A stretch of DNA of 5,863 bases from Rhodospirillaceae bacterium. Its GTDB lineage: Bacteria; Pseudomonadota; Alphaproteobacteria; UBA8366. The translations under genes were made by a program, and so were the position numbers. Shown here one piece after another: positions 1 to 5,572 of this stretch; position 1 is the first letter of the stretch; each line of letters begins with the position of its first letter. The notes below the pieces were generated by a model, which searched no databases, had not been told where the DNA came from, and worked only from the letters and a program-made list of their open reading frames with translations. Where the stretch lies: positions 38,971-44,833 of the forward strand of contig PARQ01000017.1 in NCBI GenBank assembly GCA_002711555.1, in the 5' to 3' direction.

Positions 1-280
1 TGTGCCAATTAGCGGATCGGAGATCAAGTGATTGGGCAGGTTGTAAGTTCGGGAGGGCAAGTGTCTGTTGCCAACTATCAATACTTGCACGATGGTATGA
101 ACTGGGATCTGTTGGCCAAAAATTTAACTCGGGAAAGGCTATCGCAAAAGCTGCCGCATGCTGGCCCAAACCTGCACCAATTTCCAAAACATCGCCAGTG
201 GAGCTCGAAAAGACTGGGTGCAGAGCCTCTGTAATAGGTTTTTTATTTCGTTCTCCGGCAGGCGTGCTGGGGCAATTCAT
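1..280 (-). CDS. DUF938 / METTL26-like protein, N-terminal part, cut by the left window edge
   Basis: Reading the minus strand from the ATG at 280-278 gives 93 codons that run off the window. The N-terminus has the PAGERNKKPI element (residues 7-16) typical of DUF938 proteins. A VLEIGAGLGQH stretch (31-41) then matches the glycine-rich SAM-binding loop of Rossmann methyltransferases in this family (LEI-x-x-G-x-GQH). After it come FWPTDP (54-59), ASIDSW (65-70), LPNLQP (76-81) and LD (85-86), in the order seen in DUF938. An in-frame stop at 295-293 leaves this ATG as the only ATG start. The family (bacterial relatives of human METTL26) is predicted to be a SAM-dependent methyltransferase, but its substrate is not established. 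It is divergent from the decarboxylase genes and probably a housekeeping neighbour. No clear Shine-Dalgarno is seen. The family call is firm; the function is not. Confidence 0.85.
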   Translation of the reverse strand, partial: MNCPSTPAGERNKKPITEALHPVFSSSTGDVLEIGAGLGQHAAAFAIAFPELNFWPTDPSSYHRASIDSWQQTLALPNLQPAQSLDLRSANWH

Positions 281-415
281 AGATTTATATATTCAATCAG
301 CTGTTAGAGAAAATAGAAGGAGTTTATAAAAAAAAATGAAAGAATGCACCCACAGTGATATACATTCTCCAGGGAGACATTTGAGTTTGAACTGAGAATT
401 ATAAAGGGGAGACCC
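281..415. promoter_or_regulatory. Divergent intergenic region between the DUF938 gene and the decarboxylase genes
   Basis: These 135 bases must hold the 5' signals for both the leftward gene and the rightward cluster. The region is AT-rich, with an A-tract near 328-336. No -35/-10 pair with good spacing stands out on either strand, so I do not place a promoter. A Shine-Dalgarno-like AGAAGGAG (315-322) lies upstream of a 19-codon open frame at 336-395. The true ribosome binding site of the first plus-strand gene is AAGGGGAG (404-411), four bases before the ATG at 416. Confidence 0.45.
336..395 (+). CDS. Possible 19-codon leader peptide, speculative
   Basis: ATG at 336 opens a 19-residue frame (MKECTHSDIH then SPGRHLSLN) ending at TGA 393-395, 20 bases before the decarboxylase start. 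AGAAGGAG at 315-322 is a strong Shine-Dalgarno match, but its spacing of 13 bases to this ATG is longer than usual. There is no run of one amino acid that would suggest attenuation, and no matching terminator or antiterminator hairpins were seen. It may be chance. It is listed because a good Shine-Dalgarno otherwise has no gene to serve. Confidence 0.15.
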   Translation: MKECTHSDIHSPGRHLSLN

Positions 416-931
416 ATGGCCGAAACTGCGGATGTGCTCAGCCCGGAAACTGTGCACCAGAAATTTAAGGAACATGGCGTAACGCATGTAATTTGGTTGC
501 CAGACAGCGAAACTAATTTTCTTTTTACATTACTTAATGCTGACCCGGATCTGCACATGGTTGGTGTCGGACGTGAGGGAAATGCAGCTGCAGTAGCTGC
601 GGGGCTCTACACCGGTGGTGCCAAACCGGTAGTACTTATACAAAATACTGGCCTTATGGAGTCTGGTGACTCGATACGCGGATGGTTGAAGAGCCTAAAA
701 ATCCCATGCGTAATGATGGTGGGCTATCGTGGTTACACTCGACATGGAGTTACCACCGATACGGCAGCAGATTTTACAGAGCCATTTCTAAATGCGTTTC
801 AAATAAAATATTATCTCGTTGAGAGCGATAGTGATGCAGATCGCATCAGTGTGGCCTTTGATGAATGCGAGAAAGTTAATGGTCCAGTTGCTGTGCTGGT
901 TGCCGATGAATTTCACGGTTTTAATAGATAA
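416..931 (+). CDS. TPP-dependent 2-oxoacid decarboxylase, alpha (PYR-domain) subunit, ComD-like
   Basis: This 171-residue protein matches the pyrimidine-binding half of split TPP decarboxylases such as sulfopyruvate decarboxylase ComD, and the N-terminal half of phosphonopyruvate decarboxylase. Visible landmarks are VTHVIWLPDS (22-31, the GV-x-x-x-x-x-P-D/C start of the domain), VGREGNAAAVAAG (51-63) and IQNTGLMESGDSIRGW (75-90). In the second, Glu54 sits where the conserved glutamate activates the aminopyrimidine ring of TPP. The third is the QN-S/T-GL segment seen in this subfamily. An IPCVMMVGYRG strand-turn follows at about 95-105. The length fits a one-domain subunit, so it needs the next gene's product to form active sites at the interface. 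AAGGGGAG at 404-411 supports the ATG at 416. The next gene starts 15 bases after the stop, so the two are surely co-transcribed. The substrate cannot be read from sequence: sulfopyruvate, phosphonopyruvate or another 2-oxoacid are all open. Confidence 0.85.
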   Translation: MAETADVLSPETVHQKFKEHGVTHVIWLPDSETNFLFTLLNADPDLHMVGVGREGNAAAVAAGLYTGGAKPVVLIQNTGLMESGDSIRGWLKSLKIPCVMMVGYRGYTRHGVTTDTAADFTEPFLNAFQIKYYLVESDSDADRISVAFDECEKVNGPVAVLVADEFHGFNR

Positions 932-933
932 AA

Positions 934-937
934 GGGG
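934..937 (+). promoter_or_regulatory. Ribosome binding site that decides the beta-subunit start
   Basis: AAAGGGGT at 931-938 lies just past the alpha-subunit stop (929-931). Three in-frame starts follow: TTG 941, ATG 947 and ATG 950. The GGGG core (934-937) is 3 bases from the TTG, 9 from the first ATG and 12 from the second. Spacing favours the ATG at 947. Confidence 0.55.
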
Positions 938-946
938 TCTTTGACC

Positions 947-1531
947 ATGATGGAAACAGCTGATGTTATGAAACTTTTCCTCAAATACAGAGATGATGCA
1001 GTAGTATTATCGGGTCGTGGTGGTCGTCATTGGGTTCCGATAACGGACAACGAGAAACTCGACGCGACTATGGGAGATCCCGCCATGGGCGGGCACGCTA
1101 GCTTTGCTTTAGGTATTGCTCTCGCACAGCCGAAGAAAAAAGTTGTCTTATTTGACTCAGATGGAGACATTCATATGTCAATGGGCATGCTTGCTACAAT
1201 CGCGGAACAAGCCCCTACAAATTTTTACCATTTCATGCTCGATAATGAGATTTATGCCACTACGGGTGGCCAGCCTGTGCCTAATGCTAAAGTAGTCGAT
1301 TATTCTGGAATAGCGACAGCGTGTGGCTACCCAAAAGCCCATTCTTATTCTGAGCTTTCGGACTTAGAGGTTGGAATGCCAGAAATCCTCGCGGAAGAGG
1401 GACCCATATTTGTTCATCTCAAGGTAGCGCCAACAATCGAAAATACTCCGATTGGTCAACGTAAACCATGGAATAATCGGGACAGGGTAAAAGTAGTTCA
1501 AGATGTTAGGGGAGAATTGATTGGTGTCTAA
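947..1531 (+). CDS. TPP-dependent 2-oxoacid decarboxylase, beta (PP-domain) subunit, ComE-like
   Basis: This 194-residue protein matches the diphosphate/Mg-binding half of the enzyme whose other half is encoded just upstream. From Met1 at 947, the landmarks are VLSGRGGRHW (20-29), GDPAMGGHASFALGIALAQP (43-62) and the TPP motif, which begins at DSDGD (70-74) and closes at LDNEIYATTGGQP (98-110). Asp72 and Asn100, 28 residues apart, are the expected Mg ligands. GHAS-x-ALGIALA and TGGQP are characteristic of sulfopyruvate/phosphonopyruvate decarboxylases rather than acetolactate synthase or pyruvate oxidase. The usual GDG-S/A reads SDG-D here, an atypical variant. Size is close to known ComE subunits (about 190 residues). 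It should act as a cytosolic hetero-oligomer with the alpha subunit, releasing CO2 and an aldehyde from a 2-oxoacid. A TTG at 941 or ATG at 950 are alternative starts. The substrate remains unknown. Confidence 0.85.
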   Translation: MMETADVMKLFLKYRDDAVVLSGRGGRHWVPITDNEKLDATMGDPAMGGHASFALGIALAQPKKKVVLFDSDGDIHMSMGMLATIAEQAPTNFYHFMLDNEIYATTGGQPVPNAKVVDYSGIATACGYPKAHSYSELSDLEVGMPEILAEEGPIFVHLKVAPTIENTPIGQRKPWNNRDRVKVVQDVRGELIGV

Positions 1532-1594
1532 CTCGTTGCTCCAGATATTTATTTTAATACACCAAAATGATTTAATATATTAAAGGAATATAGG

Positions 1595-2803
1595 ATGTCT
1601 GCTAATCACATGGGTTTTTATAATATTGAAGATTTGCGCCAGGGTGCAAAACGGCGTCTTCCACACGGTATATTTGAATTCATAGATGGTGGTGCGGAAG
1701 ATGGCATCGGCGTGCAAAACAACCGTGATGCTTATACGTCCCTTAAGGTTAAAAACCGGGTATTGATTGACGTTTCACAACGATCTGTTGAAACTGAAAT
1801 TTTTGGTAAAAAAATCAAAATGCCGTACGGCATTTCACCTACTGGAGCTGGGGGGCTTGTGTATTATGGCGGCGAGATAGGGCTTGCTAAGGCCGCTGCT
1901 AGAATGGGTGTGCCCTGTACAGTTGCAACGAATGCATTACTGCCCATGGAAGAAATCGCGGAGGGGGCAGGTGGAAACCTATGGTTCCAGCTCTACATGT
2001 GGGCGGATAAAGAGATGAGTATGAAATTTCTCGAGCGCGTAAAAGCGACGGGTTTCGAAACGCTCATAGTCACGGTTGATGGGCCAGTTGGTCCCAACCG
2101 TGAGTATAACAAGAAGAATGGTTTTCACACACCGCTGAAATATACTCCAAAGCTAATTTCCCAGATTCTTGCAAGGCCTGGATGGTGTTATAGAGTTCTT
2201 TTGAAACAGTATCTTAATCGCGGTGCTTTTAGAAAAGAAAACTATCCGGAAGAAATTGAGCGAAGAGTGACTGTAGCATCCGAGGAGATGAGTGTAGTAA
2301 AAACCGACCGTCAGTCCTGGGAAGATATTAGAAAAATACGAGATATGTGGAAGGGCAATCTTTTAATCAAGGGGCTGCAGAGTGCCGAAGATGCTGTCCT
2401 GGCGGCAGACGAAGGGCTCGAGGGTGTAATATTATCCAATCATGGTGGACGTTATGTGGATTGTGCGGCGGCACCATTACAGGTCCTTCCAGAGACAAAA
2501 GCGGCAGTTGGTGATCGAATAAAAATAATCATTGATTCTGGAGCTCGCCGTGGCTCAGACCTCGTAAAGGCTATAGCACTTGGGGCTGATATGGTGATGT
2601 CCGGTCGACCTACGTTATTTGGAGCGGCTGCAGCTAATGAGGCGGGTGCTTACCGTGCTCTCGAAATTTTTTATGATGAAATGGATCGGGTAATGGCCCA
2701 ATTGGGTCTCAACACTATTGAGGAGATTGGTCCACAGATTTTCTGGAACCCGCCCGAATGGGTGCCTAGACCCCAGCTTGGCTTAAGAGCTGCTGCGGAA
2801 TAG
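1595..2803 (+). CDS. FMN-dependent L-2-hydroxyacid dehydrogenase, paralogue 1
   Basis: This 402-residue protein is full-length for the lactate dehydrogenase (LldD)/mandelate dehydrogenase/glycolate oxidase family, a TIM barrel that binds FMN and oxidises L-2-hydroxyacids to 2-oxoacids. By alignment to spinach glycolate oxidase, the active-site residues are Tyr134 (QLY), Asp162 (TVDGP), Arg169 (NRE), Lys259 (IKG), His283 and Arg286 (SNHGGR). FMN phosphate-loop residues lie in DSGARRGSD (314-322) and SGRP (336-339). The position of glycolate oxidase Tyr24 is Phe29 here (FEFIDGGAED), unlike the two sister genes. The position of Trp108, which sets specificity, is Asn113, as in mandelate dehydrogenase. 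Residues about 178-220 (LKYTPKLISQ, LARPGW) correspond to the segment that attaches mandelate dehydrogenase to the membrane, so membrane association with electron transfer to quinone is plausible. AAAGGA at 1582-1587 supports the ATG at 1595. It begins 63 bases after the beta subunit, probably in the same operon. Confidence 0.9.
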   Translation: MSANHMGFYNIEDLRQGAKRRLPHGIFEFIDGGAEDGIGVQNNRDAYTSLKVKNRVLIDVSQRSVETEIFGKKIKMPYGISPTGAGGLVYYGGEIGLAKAAARMGVPCTVATNALLPMEEIAEGAGGNLWFQLYMWADKEMSMKFLERVKATGFETLIVTVDGPVGPNREYNKKNGFHTPLKYTPKLISQILARPGWCYRVLLKQYLNRGAFRKENYPEEIERRVTVASEEMSVVKTDRQSWEDIRKIRDMWKGNLLIKGLQSAEDAVLAADEGLEGVILSNHGGRYVDCAAAPLQVLPETKAAVGDRIKIIIDSGARRGSDLVKAIALGADMVMSGRPTLFGAAAANEAGAYRALEIFYDEMDRVMAQLGLNTIEEIGPQIFWNPPEWVPRPQLGLRAAAE

Positions 2804-2960
2804 ATGTATAGCGGTTATTTTGTATCCCACCTAGAATGCGCTGGGTTTAAGTTTAGCGACTGGCTGACTGAGCTATTGGCATTATTAAATGCCATGATTG
2901 ATATGTCATTAATGAAACGGTGCTGTTATTAAATTGTACTGATTGTGAGGGGTTGCTTTT
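2804..2960. promoter_or_regulatory. Intergenic spacer with two short palindromes
   Basis: The 157 bases between the first two dehydrogenase genes hold no gene. A perfect 7-bp inverted repeat with a 4-base loop (TGGCATT-ATTA-AATGCCA, 2877-2894) is followed by the 10-bp palindrome TCATTAATGA (2906-2915). Neither is followed by a T-run, so a terminator is unlikely. They could be operator half-sites or an mRNA hairpin. GAGGGG (2947-2952) is the ribosome binding site of the next gene. No convincing -35/-10 pair was found. Confidence 0.35.
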
Positions 2961-4172
2961 ATGACCGACGCTAATTTTGGTGCGTATAATATTGAAGACT
3001 TGCGGCAGAAAGCCAAAACACGAGTTCCGAAAGGTGTCTTTGATTATGTCGATGGTGGAGCTGAAGATGGCATAGCTCTGAAAAATAATCGTGATGCATA
3101 CAAACAGCTTAAGATAAAGAATCGTGTTTTAGTTGATGTTTCAAAACGCTCTATCGAAACAACAATTTTCGGGAAAAAGGCCGCCATGCCTTACGGTATT
3201 TCTCCTACTGGCACTGCTGGTCTTATGTCTTTTGGTGGGGAAGCGGGTGTTGCCATTGCAGCTACGAAGATGGGGGTTCCATGCACGGTTGCACTAAATG
3301 CTCAGACGGCAATGGAGGAAATATGGGATGTGGCTGGTGATGGGAATCTCTGGTTTCAGGTTTATATGTGGCCAGATAACGATCTCAGCATGAAGCAAAT
3401 TAATCGCATCAAGTCCGTAGGCTTTGAGACTTTAATAATCACCGTTGATGGGCCAGTGGGTTCTAATCGTGAATACAACAAAAAGAATGGTTTCTCAATG
3501 CCACTAAAATATTCCCCAACTTTATTTGCCCAACTTCTCGCCCGACCTGGTTGGCTTATCCGTGTACTCGGACAGCATTATCTCAAACGGGGTGCCCCAA
3601 CTATGGTTAATTACCCTGAAGAACTTATTAGTCGTATCACTGATCCGATGCTTAAGCATATGCACACAAAGACTGATAATCTCACTTGGGATCATGTGAT
3701 GAGAATTCGCGACAATTGGCCCGGCAATCTTTTAGTCAAGGGGCTTCACAGTGCTGAAGATTCATTAATAGCGAAGGAAAAGGGGCTCGACGGTGTAATT
3801 CTTTCTAATCATGGTGGTCGTTATGTGGACTGTGCGCCGGCACCTCTTCAACTTTTACCGGAGACACGGACTGCAGTGGGAAATGACTTTACTGTGATTA
3901 TAGACAGTGGTGCTCGCCGTGGCTCAGATCTTGTTAAGGCGATGGCTTTGGGAGCCGATCTTGTAATGTCTGGCCGACCAACGCTTTGGGGCGCTGCAGT
4001 TGCCGGAGCGGATGGCTCTTTTCGAGCACTCGAAATATTTTACGAAGAAATGGACCGTGTTATGGCGCAGTTAGGACTTAATTCCGTAGCCGAGATTGGC
4101 CCGGAAATTTTTTGGAATCCGCCAGATTGGGTGCCGCAGCGGCAGAAGATAATTCGGGCAGCAGCAGAATAG
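2961..4172 (+). CDS. FMN-dependent L-2-hydroxyacid dehydrogenase, paralogue 2
   Basis: This 403-residue protein aligns end to end with paralogue 1. A hand count over the aligned N-terminal block from residue 7 gives about 80 identities in 115 positions. All family active-site residues are present: Tyr29 (FDYVDGGAED), Tyr135 (QVY), Asp163, Arg170, Lys260 (VKG), His284 and Arg287 (SNHGGR). FMN-binding DSGARRGSD and SGRP elements follow. The pocket position of glycolate oxidase Trp108 is Asn113, as in paralogue 1, but the residues around it differ (ALNAQTA against ATNALLP). Compared with paralogue 1 there is one extra residue just before NLWFQ. The internal segment around LARPGW (194-198) again resembles the membrane-facing region of mandelate dehydrogenase, but lacks the KEN found in paralogues 1 and 3 (GAPTMVNYPEE instead). 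It shares a RAAAE C-terminus with paralogue 1. GAGGGG at 2947-2952, 8 bases upstream, supports this start. The reaction type is clear; the substrate is not. Confidence 0.9.
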   Translation: MTDANFGAYNIEDLRQKAKTRVPKGVFDYVDGGAEDGIALKNNRDAYKQLKIKNRVLVDVSKRSIETTIFGKKAAMPYGISPTGTAGLMSFGGEAGVAIAATKMGVPCTVALNAQTAMEEIWDVAGDGNLWFQVYMWPDNDLSMKQINRIKSVGFETLIITVDGPVGSNREYNKKNGFSMPLKYSPTLFAQLLARPGWLIRVLGQHYLKRGAPTMVNYPEELISRITDPMLKHMHTKTDNLTWDHVMRIRDNWPGNLLVKGLHSAEDSLIAKEKGLDGVILSNHGGRYVDCAPAPLQLLPETRTAVGNDFTVIIDSGARRGSDLVKAMALGADLVMSGRPTLWGAAVAGADGSFRALEIFYEEMDRVMAQLGLNSVAEIGPEIFWNPPDWVPQRQKIIRAAAE

Positions 4173-4288
4173 CGTTGCTGTTAAATATCAACGATCTGAT
4201 TGGTTTACGTAAACCATTAGCTGGCATCCATTTCAGTTTTATCTTGGCCATTATACGTCTTTCTTTTTAAATACGAGCGCAAAGATTA
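4173..4288. promoter_or_regulatory. Intergenic spacer before the third paralogue
   Basis: These 116 bases contain a short inverted repeat CGTTG/CAACG (4173-4177 and 4189-4193), a 16-bp perfect palindrome (4201-4216), and a modest promoter-like pair TTGGCC (4244-4249) and TTAAAT (4267-4272) with 17-base spacing, each box matching 4 of 6 consensus bases. If real, transcription would start about ten bases before the ATG at 4289. The gene also has only a weak Shine-Dalgarno (AAAG, 4281-4284). The promoter is a guess from base matching only. Confidence 0.25.
4201..4216. repeat. Perfect 16-bp palindrome, candidate operator
   Basis: TGGTTTAC followed immediately by GTAAACCA forms an exact inverted repeat with no spacer, 28 bases after the stop of paralogue 2. 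Dyads of this length are typical of dimeric helix-turn-helix repressor or activator sites. It lacks a downstream T-run, so it does not look like a terminator. No second complete copy was seen in the window, and no regulator is encoded here to pair it with. Confidence 0.45.
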
Positions 4289-5470
4289 ATGACCAATTTC
4301 GTTGCCTATAATATTGAAGATTTACGTCAGATAGCGAAACGGAAACTTCCTCGAGGTTTGTTCGAGTACATTGATCTTGGAGCGGAAGACTATATTGCAT
4401 TGATGAATAATCGTGAGGTCTATAAGAATCTTAAACTTAAAAACCGCGTTTTGATTGATGTTTCAGAACGTTCTTGTAGCACTAAAATTTTTGGTACCGA
4501 CCTAAAAATGCCTTTTGGTATTTCACCGACCGCTTCAGCTGGGATTACATGGTTCGGTGGCGAGATTTTACTTGCAAAAGCAGCACAACGAATGGGCGTT
4601 GTATGTACTGCGGCTACCAGTGCTGTGACACCGCTCGATGAGATTTACGAGGCTGCCGGGGGCGAGCACCTTTGGTTTCAACTCTACATGTGGAATGACA
4701 AAGAACTTCGATCGAGGTTTGTTGAGCGTATAAGAGACGTTGGCTATAAAACTTTGGTAGTTACTGTAGACGGGCCGGTTGGTGCTAATCGCGAACATAA
4801 TAATCGCAATGGTTATTCGATGCCACTCCGATACAGTCCTCGTATGGCAGGTGATATTTTGGCTAGGCCTGGATGGATTTTCAGAGTGTTGTTGAAGCAG
4901 TATTTACGGAGGGGGGCATTCAAAAAAGAGAATTATCCAGCTGAACTGGGAAAAAAACTATCTGATATGAGTGTTAAGCAGGGTCAAAGTCATACCAAGC
5001 CTGATAGTCAGTGCTGGGACGACATAAAACGCATTCAAGATATATGGCCGGGAAACTTGCTGATTAAGGGTCTCTATAGTGCAGAGGATGCGGTGCTTGC
5101 AGCTAAGCACGGGCTCCATGGCGTTATCCTCTCAAATCATGGTGGCCGGTACGTAGATAATGCGCCATCTCCGCTGCAGATCACAGCTGAAACTCGGGCA
5201 GCTGTCGGCAAGAATTTCATGATTGCTATTGATTCAGGGCCGAGGCGCGGTTCTGACATAATAAAAGCTATTGCTTGTGGAGCAGATTTAGTGATGTCTG
5301 GACGTCCAACGCTCTATGGTTGCGCAGTGGCAGGTGAGGATGGCGCGTATCGAGCGCTAGAAATTTTTTATGAGGAAATGGATCGCACAATGGCCCAACT
5401 AGGATTGAACAGCATATCAGATATTGGTCCTCAAATATTTTGGGATCCTCCACATTGGGTATATCCGTGA
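4289..5470 (+). CDS. FMN-dependent L-2-hydroxyacid dehydrogenase, paralogue 3
   Basis: This 393-residue protein has the same fold and motif order as the two upstream genes. Active-site residues are Tyr27 (FEYIDLGAED), Tyr133 (QLY), Asp161 (TVDGP), Arg168, Lys260 (IKG), His284 and Arg287 (SNHGGR). DSGPRRGSD and SGRP bind FMN phosphate. It differs from the others in the substrate pocket: the position equivalent to glycolate oxidase Trp108 is Ser111 (AATSAVTP), not Asn, and GGAED becomes LGAED. A few extra residues sit in the loop near 228-237 before the conserved Trp243. It ends at PPHWVYP, without the roughly ten-residue tail ending RAAAE of paralogues 1 and 2. The LARPGW segment (191-196) that suggests membrane association is kept. 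The start is supported by alignment with MTDANFGAYN of paralogue 2, since its Shine-Dalgarno is weak. It may be transcribed from its own promoter in the 116-base spacer. It appears intact; the substrate is unknown. Confidence 0.9.
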   Translation: MTNFVAYNIEDLRQIAKRKLPRGLFEYIDLGAEDYIALMNNREVYKNLKLKNRVLIDVSERSCSTKIFGTDLKMPFGISPTASAGITWFGGEILLAKAAQRMGVVCTAATSAVTPLDEIYEAAGGEHLWFQLYMWNDKELRSRFVERIRDVGYKTLVVTVDGPVGANREHNNRNGYSMPLRYSPRMAGDILARPGWIFRVLLKQYLRRGAFKKENYPAELGKKLSDMSVKQGQSHTKPDSQCWDDIKRIQDIWPGNLLIKGLYSAEDAVLAAKHGLHGVILSNHGGRYVDNAPSPLQITAETRAAVGKNFMIAIDSGPRRGSDIIKAIACGADLVMSGRPTLYGCAVAGEDGAYRALEIFYEEMDRTMAQLGLNSISDIGPQIFWDPPHWVYP

Positions 5471-5572
5471 AATTAACGAGCCATGCGGCAAGGTGACACT
5501 AATTATTTAACGATCGTTCCATTAGACCGTAGTATTATAGCCTCTGGGTGATTGGTGGCAGGTCGTGATATT
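5471..5572. other. Convergent intergenic region, no clear terminator
   Basis: These 102 bases separate the 3' ends of paralogue 3 and the leftward reductase. The only symmetric element noticed is the 10-bp palindrome AACGATCGTT (5509-5518). No GC-rich hairpin with a T-run was found for either strand, so any termination here may be Rho-dependent or bidirectional by a weak structure. Confidence 0.4.

Noticed and set aside
28..234. Plus-strand open frame of 68 codons
   Set aside because: It lies antisense to the DUF938 gene, whose minus-strand reading has clear family motifs; the plus-strand product has no recognisable features and no ribosome binding site.
293..558. Two overlapping minus-strand open frames
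   Set aside because: They are antisense to the start of the alpha-subunit gene and its leader; their products show no domain, and the plus-strand reading is well supported.
416..1531. Frameshifted single-chain decarboxylase rather than two subunits
   Set aside because: Each part has its own start and ribosome binding site, the sizes match known ComD and ComE subunits, and a 15-base gap separates stop and start; two-subunit organisation is normal in this family.
416..1531. Acetolactate synthase or pyruvate oxidase
   Set aside because: There is no FAD-binding middle domain, and the QNTGL, GHAS-x-ALGIALA and TGGQP segments fit the sulfopyruvate/phosphonopyruvate decarboxylase type.
1571..1584. 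TTTAATATATTAAA palindrome before paralogue 1
   Set aside because: It is perfect but made only of A and T, in an AT-rich spacer where such symmetry is expected by chance, and it overlaps the ribosome binding site.
4568..4798. Minus-strand open frame inside paralogue 3, and a similar one at 5268-5453
   Set aside because: Both are antisense shadows of conserved motifs of the FMN enzyme and have no independent support.
1595..5470. Tandem copies moved by a mobile element
   Set aside because: No transposase, terminal inverted repeats or direct repeats flank the genes, and the copies are diverged at the protein level with unrelated spacers, which points to old duplication.
5471..5572. Rho-independent terminator between the convergent genes
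   Set aside because: The only dyad (AACGATCGTT) is short, AT-rich at its ends and has no adjacent T-run in either direction.
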